The notes under the pieces are model-generated. The model searched no databases. It was not told the DNA's origin and was given only the letters and a program-made list of their open reading frames with translations. A stretch of DNA of 64,000 nucleotides from positions 465,000 through 528,999 of the forward strand of contig OW569360.1 in assembly GCA_937625935.1 (NCBI GenBank). The letters are read 5' to 3'. Position numbers and translations under genes: made by a program. This document shows positions 10,127 through 20,698 of this stretch, one piece after another (position 1 is the first letter of the stretch; every line of letters starts with the position of its first letter). This stretch comes from Tetramitus jugosus (taxonomy: Eukaryota > Heterolobosea > Eutetramitea > Acrasida > Vahlkampfiidae).

Positions 10127-12581
10127 TTACCTGTATCTTGGTCCAGAGTGTCTTCTGTCTCTGGAGTCATGATAACCAGAGCTTTGTCTTGGTGGGTAGC
10201 TGTGTGGTGGCGGGTAGTGGTATCCGTGAGGTTGTTGCGGAGGCATTGCGTGATGATGGTAGGATTGAGCAGGGTGCGAGTGACCGGCATGAGGTCCTCG
10301 AGGTGCTTCATTCCTTCTCTTCTCGCTGAATGTCACCTTGATCTCCAAGCCGTTCAACATGTGTCCATGCACTTGAACTAGTGCTTGAATTGCATTATCC
10401 AAATTATCGAGTTGAACAATCGCCATCTTGTTCTCAATCTCTTGATTATCGTTGGTTCGTGCAGTCTTGTTGCCAAAGAATCGAACTTCTTGCACATCAC
10501 CATACTGTCCAAACAAATTTCTAATGTCGTCTTCCGTGGCAGAACCAGGAATGTTGGACACGTGCAATGATTTTGATGGAGCACAGATATGATTGTAGTT
10601 CTTTGATCCAGCTCTCTTGAATCTGTGCAGAGGAGAGTTATGGAAGTCTTTGAATTGACCATCGGTGGAGAATTCGCCAGAGTCGGACCTTGGTGTGTTG
10701 ATATTGTAGTGCTTTGATCGAGAGACAGATAGAGTAGATCCGTACAGTGGGCATCCACGACTCAAGTATTGCAATGCAACACCTGATCCGTAAGGATTTG
10801 TGAATTCAATCATGGCAGCTGACTTTGGTGGTGGCAGAATCTTGACTCTCTCCACGTCACCGTACACTCCAAACAACACAAACAAGTGATCGCATGTCAC
10901 TTGATTGTTGATGCCACGAACGTAGAGAACAGGCGTTTCAGGACCAGATCCATAACCTCCCATTGGTGGCTGTGTGTTGTACGGTGCGTAATGACTAGCA
11001 CCAGCATAGGGAGCCATTGGATAGAATGGTTGGTGGTGAGGATAGTTGCCAGCTGGTGGCGCAGAAGAACTGGCATTACGGCTAGGTGGAGGTGCATTGT
11101 TGGAGAATGCTGGCTCGTTTGGCAAATTAGGATTGGTAAAGTCTCTGGTTCGATCATTGTTGAACTTGACGTTCAAATCCTTCATTTTGGAGTACACGAT
11201 GCGCAATTTGCAACAATTTGGGTAAATGTTTTGTCCATCGAGTGCAACCTTGGCAGCTGTGGCAGCTTGAACATCTGCAAACTGAATCAGAGCTTGTGTA
11301 TTGTCTAAAGATTGTAAAGTGATTAGCTTTCATATGAGATCACATACATATTCGAACCACATATGAACATGAGATGGAAAACATAAAAAGAGAAAACATA
11401 CTGTTTTTCGAGAAGACAACAATCTTGTTCACATCACCATACCGAGAAAACACTTGATGCAACACATCAACTGTTATCGAATAAATCACATTGAACAGAG
11501 TGGCCAACAGCACATTATTTGGTCTCTCCTACACAAAATCAATCAAAGCGAAACACAATATTGTCAGTCATCCACCAAAAATACCATGTATATGCTTTTG
11601 CACAACAATTACACACACGCACTCTCTTAAAAAAAAGAAGAGACTCACACACTTAAAAAAAACAACTCAACATACATCTTTCTCAGGTCTCTTAATCTCC
11701 TGTCTACCAGAATAAGTCACATACACTTGTCTTCCTCTCAAATGAAACGATGAACCGTGGACTTGCAAGAATCGATCTGCATTTTCAATTGCATTAAACT
11801 CCACAAATGCTTGTTTACTGTCCTTGAGAACAACAATCTCCAATGAGTCATACGGTCCAGTCACCGCTTCAATCTCCGACTGTTGACAATTTGGCGGTAA
11901 ATTTCGAAGGAATAAAATTCGACTTGGCGCCACTTTTTCATCCGTTTTCCTTTGTTGTGAAAATGAAGAAGAAGAAGAGGACGATGAATCTCGATGTCCT
12001 CCTCTCTCATCATCATTCACTGACAAATCATCGTCTTCTTCATCATCAATGTTCATATCAACGTTTGATGATGATGATGATGATGATTGCATTGTTGTTG
12101 TTGTTGTTGCGACTACTGCATGAGAATGATCAATCAAAGAAGATGAAGAATTGTCCAATTTTGCCTTTTTCGATGGACTCAACACTGATTGTACTCTTTC
12201 ATTATGATGATCAGATGATGATGCTTGTCCACTCAACAACAATGATGACTCGTTTAATGTTGTTGATGTTGCTGATGATAATGGTGTTGATGATGATCCA
12301 GTTGCTGCTGCTGCTGCTGATGGCAATAATGATTTTTCATCAGTTTTCTCTCTGCGTCTTCTGTGATGAATATCATCGTCATCATCTTCTTCTTCATCTT
12401 CGTCTTCAGCGTCCTCAAAATTCACATTTTCATAATCGACTCTCGCGCGCTTCTTATGAGCCAATAACTGTTGTTGTTGTTGTTGTTGTTGCTGAGATGA
12501 TGTACCTCCAATAGCAGTAGTAGCATTAGAGGAACCAGTAGTAGATGGTGATGAAGAATCTGAATGATCGTTATTGTTCAT
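10127..12581 (-). CDS. PTBP / hnRNP-L-type RNA-binding protein, four RRMs (three exons)
   Basis: Exons on the minus strand are 11676-12581, 11402-11528 and 10127-11304, with introns of 147 and 97 bases (donors GTATGT). Phases fit (0 then 1) and give about 736 residues. An in-frame ATG at 12671 is an alternative start. The N-terminus is disordered (Gln, Ser, Asp/Glu runs). RRM1 begins R-I-L-F-L-R-N-L-P; RRM2 is assembled across both introns and contains V-V-F-S-K-N-N-N-T-Q-A-L-I-Q-F; RRM3 begins V-L-Y-V-R-G-I; RRM4 begins S-L-H-V-S-N-I-P. The linker K-F-N-N-D-R-T-R-D-F-T-N-P is diagnostic of PTBP/hnRNP-L. Expected role: pyrimidine-tract or CA-rich RNA binding in splicing and mRNA handling. The tail is His/Pro/Tyr-rich. 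Confidence 0.88.
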
Positions 12582-13022
12582 GTTTGTTCCGACAATTGCG
12601 TAAAAAAAATTTGTGATCGTTTTTTGTTGTTGTTGTTTTTCAATAAATATGTGCGTATGACTGACGTTCAATGGTGGTAGAGATCAATGATGTGCCTGGT
12701 GGTGGTGGTGGTAATGGTGGTCAGTCAGATTATTAGGTGAGTGAGAGAAGTGATTTTTGCTATAAGAACTAGATATATACACATATAGAGAGAGAGAGAA
12801 GAAGAAGAAGAAGAGAGCTTTGTGTGAGAAAATGAAGCGAATGACATGAAGTGAGGAGAGAGAGAGTATGTGATGGAAATACCCTGTGTTGTTGAGCTTT
12901 GACGTCAAAGTGACTGGCTGTTGTTTGTGTGTGTGGTGCGATTGGTTCTTTCGTTTTTTCGCAAGTAAGTAAGGGTTGTGAGAACACCAAAAATAATTCG
13001 ATCGTTTTTTCGTGCGCACGAA
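12582..13022. promoter_or_regulatory. Divergent promoter region with microsatellites
   Basis: This gap lies between the PTBP-like gene (minus) and ALG9 (plus). It carries a GA/GAA run near 12,787-12,817 and GGT repeats near 12,700-12,722. Short open frames here are Ser/His/Leu repeats produced by the microsatellites and are not credible genes. The region presumably holds both promoters. Confidence 0.4.
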
Positions 13023-15029
13023 ATGCTGTTCAACCAACACGAGGAACAAGATTTTTATCCGACTCACTCACAGATCACGAACAAAATGAGAGTAAAAGCT
13101 TCACCGTCATCAGAAGCTCGCAAGAGAGTATTGCCATCTACCACAGCTAAGCAGGCAAATAATAACAAAACATCTCATCATGAGAATCCATCTGCTGATC
13201 TGACCATTCAAAAGGTTGACACGACTGCCTCTTCAAGCAAGTTTTCCTTCCTCAAGTTTTGTTTCCTTGGTTTCTCATTGGTCAATTTCCTGTCTGCTTA
13301 TTTGAACCCCATTTCTGATTGTGATGAAACGTTCAACTATTGGGAACCCACTCATTTGTTACTGTATGGTTCAGGGTTTCAAACATGGGAGTACAGTCCT
13401 GTTTATGCTCTGAGATCATACCTCTATGTGAGCATACATGCATTTCTGGGAAAGCTTACTTCACTTGTTGTTTTTGCTACTGGAGGAGCAGGAGGCTTGC
13501 TATCGGGACAACAACAGAGCAAGATTCTCGTGTTTTATATGATTCGTGTCTTGTTGGGTCTGTTTTCTGCCGTATGTCAAACTTGGTTGATGAAGGGTGT
13601 CTGGGAACGGTTCGGTAAGAGAATTGGATGGATTACGATGTTGTTTCTCTGCTTTTCAAGCGGCATGTTCAATGCTGTTGCTGGTTTTTTGCCCAGTACG
13701 TTTGCCATGTATTTCTTGACGTTGACCTATGGTTCATGGTTGTCAGTGCCACAGAGCTCTGCTCAACAATTGTTCAAGTACTCCATGTGCATTGCTACGG
13801 CTGGTGCAGCTGTCATTCTCGGTTGGCCATTTTGTTTTGTTTGTGCAATACCTGTTGCAATTGACACACTCATCTACTATGGACTGTGGAAGTCGATTAA
13901 GGGAGCAATCAAGACGTGTGTCGTACTCTTTGGCTTTACAATATATGTTGATCGATTCTTCTATAGGAGATTGTTGATCACACCGCTGAATCTCGTTTTG
14001 TACAATAAGGGCAGCGGATCAGAGTTGTATGGAGTAGAATCGTGGACTTTTTATTTCAAGAACATGTTCTTGAACTTTAATCTGGTATTTGTACTGGCTT
14101 TGGTGATGCCATTGATCGTTGCTGTTCACTATTTATTGCTGCGATCCAGTGTGTTAGCCAAGAGAAACGCACCAGTCTATGGAATGACACATCTGAGATG
14201 CCTCATCTATGTCTCACCATTCCACATTTGGTTCACCTTTTTCACTACTCTGCCACACAAGGAGGAAAGATTCTTATTTGTTGTGTATCCCCTGTGCTGC
14301 GTCGCTGCTGCCATTGCTCTCGAGTACTTGATCCAAGCAGTAGAGTACCTATGGTTCGGAGACAAGCAAATCTGCACCCAAGAACAACAACCATTGAACA
14401 AGAAGTCGATCGATATTACCACGCTGATAGAACCAACAATGAAGCGCAGTGGACTGGGACGAGTGCTCATGTTCCTCGTGTTGTCTGCAGTGGTCGTACT
14501 CGGTCTTTCCCGCACAATTGCCGTGGTTACCAACTACGGTGCTCCACTGACCGTCTATGCTCAACTGTCACAGTACATTGAGAAGCATGAACCAGCAACG
14601 AAACCGATTCAGATTTGTGTAGGCAAGGAATGGTACCGCTTCCCCAGCAGCTTCTTCCTACCTCGAGACAATGTCAGTCTTCGTTTCCTCAAGAGTGATT
14701 TCTCAGGTCTGTTGCCCAAACCGTACGAGAATGCGATTCCACACGTCTCCGATGCCACTTCGCGCATTCCCACCACAATGAATGACGAAAACAGGGAAGA
14801 AATGGACAGATATGTCACCATAGATCAGTGTGATTACCTGGTGGATTTAGATCTGGTAGATCAAAAGGAAGAACATTTTGTGGACAAGACGGAAGAATGG
14901 GAGATTGCAGCACAGGAACCATTCTTGGACAACACAAAATCGCCCATGATCACAAGAGCTTTCTACATTCCAACATTGTCAGAGAAGAAAAATACCTATG
15001 CATCGTACTTGGCACTCAGAAGAAAATAA
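13023..15029 (+). CDS. ALG9: ALG9-type alpha-1,2-mannosyltransferase (GT22)
   Basis: A protein of about 668 residues if the ATG at 13023 is used; 12978 and 13086 are in-frame alternatives. After a short basic N-terminus it has a hydrophobic segment and then the GT22 luminal motif N-P-I-S-D-C-D-E-T-F-N-Y-W-E-P-T-H, which holds the catalytic acidic pair. Roughly ten membrane segments follow, including the conserved H-K-E-E-R-F-L-F-V-V-Y-P loop. ALG9 adds alpha-1,2 mannoses from dolichol-phosphate-mannose to the lipid-linked oligosaccharide in the ER lumen. PIG-B/ALG12 relatives share the fold, but the E-T-F-N-Y-W-E-P motif and Q-T-W-E-Y-S-P favour ALG9. Confidence 0.85.
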   Translation: MLFNQHEEQDFYPTHSQITNKMRVKASPSSEARKRVLPSTTAKQANNNKTSHHENPSADLTIQKVDTTASSSKFSFLKFCFLGFSLVNFLSAYLNPISDCDETFNYWEPTHLLLYGSGFQTWEYSPVYALRSYLYVSIHAFLGKLTSLVVFATGGAGGLLSGQQQSKILVFYMIRVLLGLFSAVCQTWLMKGVWERFGKRIGWITMLFLCFSSGMFNAVAGFLPSTFAMYFLTLTYGSWLSVPQSSAQQLFKYSMCIATAGAAVILGWPFCFVCAIPVAIDTLIYYGLWKSIKGAIKTCVVLFGFTIYVDRFFYRRLLITPLNLVLYNKGSGSELYGVESWTFYFKNMFLNFNLVFVLALVMPLIVAVHYLLLRSSVLAKRNAPVYGMTHLRCLIYVSPFHIWFTFFTTLPHKEERFLFVVYPLCCVAAAIALEYLIQAVEYLWFGDKQICTQEQQPLNKKSIDITTLIEPTMKRSGLGRVLMFLVLSAVVVLGLSRTIAVVTNYGAPLTVYAQLSQYIEKHEPATKPIQICVGKEWYRFPSSFFLPRDNVSLRFLKSDFSGLLPKPYENAIPHVSDATSRIPTTMNDENREEMDRYVTIDQCDYLVDLDLVDQKEEHFVDKTEEWEIAAQEPFLDNTKSPMITRAFYIPTLSEKKNTYASYLALRRK

Positions 15030-15123
15030 AGCAATGGATGAATAAAGTTGTTTTTTTCCCAGAACATGTTTACAAGTGAGTTTATTCCAAAAAATGCAAC
15101 ATCATCGCCAAAACAATGATAAT

Positions 15124-15503
15124 TTACAATTGAGAAATCTTTTGTGGATAATCTGTGATTCAAAGCTCCTGTTAGTTCTAAACCGTGCCGCATTGGATGA
15201 ACAAAAAAAGTACGTAAAAAAAGCTTACCTTCATCAGGAATTGCCTCATCATTTTCGTAGTCTTCAATCACAATATCGTCGAAAATGTTGTTCTTCTTTC
15301 CTTGCTTTCTTCTGAATCTTTGTTGAGCAAGACACTTTCTCAAAAAATAAGAGTTGAATCCAGCAAATCTCAAGTAGCTGAGACCGGCCTTGTATGTGTT
15401 CTATTGGTGATGGTGATGAGAAGCAATTGAAGTTTGTTAGTTGGTGTTCCTTCCTTCGAGGTCATCATTTTGGGTTCAAAAAAATGATACATACAATATC
15501 CAT
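15124..15503 (-). CDS. Mitochondrial F1-ATPase epsilon subunit, three-exon model
   Basis: Exon 1 (15495-15503) is only nine bases, Met-Asp-Ile, then donor GTATGT. Exon 2 is 15229-15400 and begins N-T-Y-K-A-G-L-S-Y-L-R-F; donor GTAAGC. Exon 3 is proposed as 15124-15152 (acceptor TCACAG), giving 69 residues. The core Y-x-A-G-L-S-Y-L-R-(F/Y) with a following amphipathic helix is the signature of the small mitochondrial ATP synthase epsilon subunit (about 50-70 residues), which sits at the base of the central stalk. Exons 1-2 are well supported by phase and homology; exon 3 is one of several possible acceptors. It converges with ALG9 (94 bases). Confidence 0.65.
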
Positions 15504-15688
15504 CTTGTCGTGAGTGAGTTTGTTTGTGAGATTTTGTTTTTTTCCGTTGAAGCAAGTTGACTTCAATCGGAGAAAAGAATGACCGACAACAAAATCTCAT
15601 TGTATGAACAGTCTCGAACTAGTGTTGCTGGCTGTGGGTTGAGTGCTACTGATGTTGTTACTTGTAAGTAAACTAAGTTGATTTTTAT

Positions 15689-18547
15689 TCAATCATTCCT
15701 CTCATCAAAGGGAAAATTGGTCTCCAAGAAAGTCTTCAATTCGACATAGTTAGCTCGAAGCAGATATTCATTCACCAAAATTGTCTCCAACGTCTCATGC
15801 ACGACCTTTGTGCTGCTATCGCCCTTTGTCTTATCGAAGAATGCCTTCACTTCATCGTACTTTGTCTTGGTGGCGAAACGAGAAGTGATGCCAGGTATCA
15901 GACCGTAGTAAGCCACAACTCGCTTATTCACCTTTTGTACGAGTGAATCGTAGTACTCACGCACAAACTCCCATGCCATCAAAGTTCCAAATGGATTGTT
16001 ACCTACTTCCCGAATTAAATAAATGGTTTCTTGCGAGGTCTGAACTAATTTGTTCAAACTGAACTCAAGTGTGTTCTTCAACAGAGAAGGCTGACTGGTC
16101 CAAGCGAGTGCATACAGGCAAGTGGTGATTTCTGATGAGTCAGCAGTATTCACAGCATGAATATACTTGGCCAACATCTGATAATATCCCTTCTCTCCAG
16201 TGTGACCTACAAAAGTCTTATAGATGGTAGAACGAATCTTGACGTCATATGTTGCGGCAGTAGTACTAGAGTTTTGCATTGCATAAAATAGTTCAACAGC
16301 AGCATTCACAGCCTTGGCCATACCATATTTGGTTGCAGCAGACAAAATACTGACTCTCAATTGTTTTTCATTTTCTGTATCAGATGCACGTACTTCCCAT
16401 CCAAGTTCCTCATACTTCTCTTCGATCAGATCGAGTACCAATCGTTTAAAGTTTTCATATATTGGTTCATGAGCAATCAAGGATCCAATCTTGTCCAAAT
16501 AACTTAAGACAGTACTCCACACAACATAACTGTGTTCTGCTTCAATAGCTGGAATTAATCTGAGAGCATCAGCAAGTTTAAGGTGACCAGAAAAGCTCAG
16601 TGCGAACAAATCGTCCACGAGACCAAATCTGTCCGATGTAGATAGATGTGCATTATCATTCTTAATTTGTTTGAAGAGTTCCTCCCAGATATTCTTTGGA
16701 TAGTTGACTCTGTAGAATGCAGTTTGGTTATTGTTCAGCTTGATCCATTCACTTGATCCTGCAGCTACTTCCAACGATGCGGCAGTCATGTCGTACCTTT
16801 TGACAGCACCATTGCTCGATTTAATAGTAACAGGGATCCACCAGATTGTGTTTTCCACGGTTTCATTCTTCGGTTGTCTAGAGAAGAAGCGGCTCTGTTC
16901 CAATCGGAGAGATCCGCTTGCTCCCTGCTTGACTTCAACAACCGGGAATCCAGGCTTATATGCCCATGCAGACACCAGGTCAACATGAGCACTCAAAATA
17001 TTGCTTGCTTTCATCACTTCAAATAACTCGGAGGTTTCAGCACTCGAATATTGATATTTGTTGAAGTAAGATCTCATCCATAATCTGAACTTTTCAGCAC
17101 CGATAGCATTATACATCATGTATAAAATGGCACCTCCCTTCTCGTACGTGATCTTGTCAAACACAGCATATACCTCATCTGGAGAGTTTGCACTGTTCAC
17201 AATGGCATGGCTTGTTGGAAGAGCATCTGTTACGAATGCATGTTGGAAGGAGTTGATTAACTTTGTCTGCCATCTGTTGAACTGTGGTCGTACAGCATCC
17301 AATGAAAAGGTTTCAAAGAATGTTGCGAATCCTTCATTTAGCCACAAATCACTCCACCATTTGCATGTGACCAGGTCACCAGTCCATTGATGCGCAACCT
17401 CATGAGCAACTACTTCGGCATTGTCTGCCGCCTGGATCATGGTCGTAGCATTATCTACTATGAGAATAGCTGGATTAAAAGTAAGAAGTCCCATATTCTC
17501 CATAGCTCCTCTAAAGTCTGGAATACCGATCAAATCCATCTTTGGCAAAGGGAATTTGATGCCAAAGTAGTTGTTAAGGAATCTGGTGACATTGCAGGCG
17601 ATATCTAGCTGGAATCGACCTGTTTCAACCGTACCTGGCAACAAATAAACTCGAATTCTTAACTCATCCTCCATAGCCTCGATAAAATCATATTCACCAA
17701 CTACAAATGCCGTGAAATAGGTGGACATGAGAGGGGAGGTCTCAAATTGGTAGAAAACGGTTCCATCGCCCAAAACCTTTCGACTTGATTCTGGCATATT
17801 GGTTAGAGCTTTCATTTTAGGGAATGCAGCGTCGTGAGCCGTCACCAAAATACTCACAGTAAAGTTTGCTTTCAATTCCGGTTCGTCAAAACAAGGGAAA
17901 GCATATCGAGCATCCTCTGATTCAAATTGAGTGGCGGCCACATACTTTGTTTCACCATTGGCATTCACATATGATCTCTGATAGAATCCTCTCATCTCTG
18001 TTCTCAATGCTGCGCTATATTCGATTTGAAGCTCATAATATCCACCAGAGCGCAACAATTCATTCAATTTAAGAGTCACCTTATTGTACTCGGTGTCCTT
18101 CTCCACGGATTGAACCGAAATTTTTCTTACTGACGAAGCAGATGCCACATGGAGCAAAATAATATTTGTCTTTTCAAACTTCAAGTCCTCTGCGTTGAAC
18201 ACGACGCACCTCGTATCAGTTTTCACCTCAAAACTCATCTTGACTGTTCCACCAAAATTCAAAGTCTTTAGATCAGGTCTCAATTGAATGTCATAGTGCA
18301 ACGGTTTCACGATATTCAACGGCAGTCGATACGGTGTCAATGGATGACTCACGACACATGTATTCAATGATCTGTACCTTGATTGAATGCTCACTGCACC
18401 GACAATCAGAGAAGTCAACAGTAATAGACCAATGAAACCTAATCCCACATAGAAAAAGAGGTTCATTCGACGTGAGCTTTCCACAGGTTTTGAGTGGTTC
18501 ATGTCATGATGATGTTGCATCAGTTCTTCATCGTCTACACCATCCAT
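15689..18547 (-). CDS. M1 family zinc aminopeptidase, type II membrane protein
   Basis: A 952-residue protein with an N-terminal cytosolic tail and a single hydrophobic anchor (residues about 29-52), like aminopeptidase N. The exopeptidase motif G-A-M-E-N and the zinc site H-E-V-A-H (His382, His386) with the third ligand Glu405 in L-N-E-G-F-A are intact, so it should be catalytically active. A C-terminal ERAP1-like helical domain fills the second half. Expected reaction: removal of N-terminal residues from peptides, at the plasma membrane or in an endolysosomal lumen. Length is normal for the family. The reading frame is intron-free. Confidence 0.93.
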   Translation of the reverse strand: MDGVDDEELMQHHHDMNHSKPVESSRRMNLFFYVGLGFIGLLLLTSLIVGAVSIQSRYRSLNTCVVSHPLTPYRLPLNIVKPLHYDIQLRPDLKTLNFGGTVKMSFEVKTDTRCVVFNAEDLKFEKTNIILLHVASASSVRKISVQSVEKDTEYNKVTLKLNELLRSGGYYELQIEYSAALRTEMRGFYQRSYVNANGETKYVAATQFESEDARYAFPCFDEPELKANFTVSILVTAHDAAFPKMKALTNMPESSRKVLGDGTVFYQFETSPLMSTYFTAFVVGEYDFIEAMEDELRIRVYLLPGTVETGRFQLDIACNVTRFLNNYFGIKFPLPKMDLIGIPDFRGAMENMGLLTFNPAILIVDNATTMIQAADNAEVVAHEVAHQWTGDLVTCKWWSDLWLNEGFATFFETFSLDAVRPQFNRWQTKLINSFQHAFVTDALPTSHAIVNSANSPDEVYAVFDKITYEKGGAILYMMYNAIGAEKFRLWMRSYFNKYQYSSAETSELFEVMKASNILSAHVDLVSAWAYKPGFPVVEVKQGASGSLRLEQSRFFSRQPKNETVENTIWWIPVTIKSSNGAVKRYDMTAASLEVAAGSSEWIKLNNNQTAFYRVNYPKNIWEELFKQIKNDNAHLSTSDRFGLVDDLFALSFSGHLKLADALRLIPAIEAEHSYVVWSTVLSYLDKIGSLIAHEPIYENFKRLVLDLIEEKYEELGWEVRASDTENEKQLRVSILSAATKYGMAKAVNAAVELFYAMQNSSTTAATYDVKIRSTIYKTFVGHTGEKGYYQMLAKYIHAVNTADSSEITTCLYALAWTSQPSLLKNTLEFSLNKLVQTSQETIYLIREVGNNPFGTLMAWEFVREYYDSLVQKVNKRVVAYYGLIPGITSRFATKTKYDEVKAFFDKTKGDSSTKVVHETLETILVNEYLLRANYVELKTFLETNFPFDERND

Positions 18548-18808
18548 TGCTTTGTATATCTTCTCTCACTCAAAACTTGTTGTTATTTGCTTGTGTGAAA
18601 CAGAGATGTGAACACTTTATGGAGTCTTCCAGGAAAACACGTGAATTCCCTCCTGGGTTGATTTCTCCGTTTGATTGGGATAATCTTTTTGGGAGTCAAG
18701 ATCGGGAGGCAAGGAATACAAATCGCTCCCTTCGACATTTGGCCTTGAGCAAATTTAAGTGTGAGTTGGAATCCACTTTATTGGCGATCGTCACTCATGC
18801 AAGGTTGA

Positions 18809-20536
18809 TCATATGTCATTGCTATTTTGAATTGTATGTTGTTGCATGAGTGCTATTGAATTGAGCAACTCATTGGCTTGTTGCTGTAGATCCGAGGGCA
18901 GTTGCCATTGAGTTATCGGATCACTGATTTCCTTCCAATTTTGCTCGACGTTGTTTGTTGTGCTAGATGATGATGATATAGTATGATGCAAACAGTTCAA
19001 TAGTACTTGCAGTACTTGCGAAAAAGTAGGATCCACTTCGTCTTCCTTGTTCAGATCCAACTGACGCGGCTGTTGCTGATAAGAATAATCATGATTCAAT
19101 ATATCATGTTCATATTGACTCTGGTAGTACCAATCTATCCAAACTGATGCAATGGCAACGAAATACAATGCAGCATAATAGTATTGTTGTCTCTGATATA
19201 AAAATTGGCCACGATAATAGGGCGAATCAGGAGAGTATTCATCCAGAGCTTCTCTCTTTGCATCTTCCATGTTCTCTGTGCCAGACAGTTCCCGTTTCAT
19301 TTTCTGATAAATAGAAAGATAGTCATGTTGTTCCTTCATGACTTGTTCATATTCATAATCTTCTCCAAAACATGGTTTTCCATAGAGTGCTATCGCATCG
19401 TTCGTTCCAAACTCTGAAATACTCAATTTCGTTTCTAAGCAATACTTTGTGAATCGATAGAACTCAATTTCACATATCTCATTCCCTGCATATCTATAGT
19501 CAAACTTGAGTCTGACTCGAAATTGACTGTAGTTGAATGAGGTAGGTAACGAAGAAGATTGTTCATCAATAGGACAGTCTTTTGCTGCTATCAGTGACCA
19601 AGTACCTTGAAGGCTCGTATCTGAAGGTGTTTCACCTCTCCGATCCTCCATCGTAATGAGAAAAGTGGGAACTGGTAAATAATCATCAGTGTCATTACTA
19701 ACAGTACTACTCATTTGAGTTGCTTTTGATGCTTCTTGTTCTTCATCTTCTCTTTTCTCGTCTTCTTCTTTGTCGAACGTATCCTCATCTGCTGCCTGTA
19801 AGATGGTATCCAAATTATGACTTTCGCTCCAATCAATGTGACTCACGACTTCATTTTGACTACTTCCATCACTCAGTTTCAAATAATAGCACACATACGC
19901 ATTCGCATTCTCTGTTGCATCCCCATCATCAGTATTCACTGCCACAATCGCATCATCTCCCTCTTCATTGTCATATTGACATCCACTTGTGTACTCTCCC
20001 ACAAAATACCGTTGCAACAACTGAAATTGTTCTCGATTTGTCTTCTCGTTGATCACCATTGGAAATGAATCAATTTTGTGGGTTTGACAACCACCTTGAT
20101 GCATTAACAAATCAGCAGCAGAAGCATTCATAATCTTCTCATGTTCATACAGTCTCCGAGACAACTGAGGTTTCGTACCCGACACCTTGAGCTCATACTT
20201 TGCACACATGGCCCTCAATTCATTCGTTTTGAATTTCTCCGACAATTCTTTGACTCGATTCTCCATTTCAACATTGTTTTGTTGTTCAATCATCCATTGA
20301 TTTTGATTCTGATTGTTGTTGTTGGTAGTGTTGTGATGAAATTTTGGTTTCTTCCAAGAAGATCGATTCTGATTGTTGTGTGATTGGAGATGGTTTGCAT
20401 TTCTTCTCTTTCGATCTCTTGTTGTTGTTGATGATGATGAAGAGGAGGATGATGAAGATGGATGAAAGCTTCGAGTATTGTTTTTTGATCGGTATCTGCC
20501 TCGTTGGTTAGAGTGTTGCTTGTTGTGTCTCTCCAT
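18809..20536 (-). CDS. SAP-domain protein, otherwise unrecognised
   Basis: A 575-residue protein. Residues 1-85 are basic and of low complexity (Asn, Arg, Ser, Gln). A SAP-like helix-extended-loop-helix follows at about residues 93-135: F-K-T-N-E-L-R-A-M-C-A-K-Y-E-L-K-V-S-G-T-K-P-Q-L. SAP motifs bind AT-rich DNA in scaffold attachment or repair proteins. The rest is acidic and globular-looking, with a Glu/Asp-rich patch (about 240-265), and matches nothing I recognise. A nuclear DNA- or RNA-associated role is likely but unproven. A 260-base gap without features separates it from the aminopeptidase gene. Confidence 0.65.
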   Translation of the reverse strand: MERHNKQHSNQRGRYRSKNNTRSFHPSSSSSSSSSSTTTRDRKRRNANHLQSHNNQNRSSWKKPKFHHNTTNNNNQNQNQWMIEQQNNVEMENRVKELSEKFKTNELRAMCAKYELKVSGTKPQLSRRLYEHEKIMNASAADLLMHQGGCQTHKIDSFPMVINEKTNREQFQLLQRYFVGEYTSGCQYDNEEGDDAIVAVNTDDGDATENANAYVCYYLKLSDGSSQNEVVSHIDWSESHNLDTILQAADEDTFDKEEDEKREDEEQEASKATQMSSTVSNDTDDYLPVPTFLITMEDRRGETPSDTSLQGTWSLIAAKDCPIDEQSSSLPTSFNYSQFRVRLKFDYRYAGNEICEIEFYRFTKYCLETKLSISEFGTNDAIALYGKPCFGEDYEYEQVMKEQHDYLSIYQKMKRELSGTENMEDAKREALDEYSPDSPYYRGQFLYQRQQYYYAALYFVAIASVWIDWYYQSQYEHDILNHDYSYQQQPRQLDLNKEDEVDPTFSQVLQVLLNCLHHTISSSSSTTNNVEQNWKEISDPITQWQLPSDLQQQANELLNSIALMQQHTIQNSNDI

Positions 20537-20698
20537 CTATCTCTTGTGTTTTCTCTGCTTGTTGTTTCCGGATCAAACAATGCTTGAGAGCGGAGTAGCT
20601 CAAATTGGAGAGTAGTCGGCGTTTTGTTGTGGTGTCGGCCGATGTCAAACACCGAAAAAAGAACAAACAATCTGAGATATCTCCTGACACCACCTATT

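Noticed and set aside
11843-12514. Plus-strand 223-codon frame opposite the PTBP-like gene
   Set aside because: Leu/Met/His homopolymers arise from the opposite strand's Ser/Asp/Gln codons; no start context or domain.
12684-13067. Minus-strand Ser/His-rich frame
   Set aside because: Generated by GA and GGT microsatellites in a divergent promoter region.
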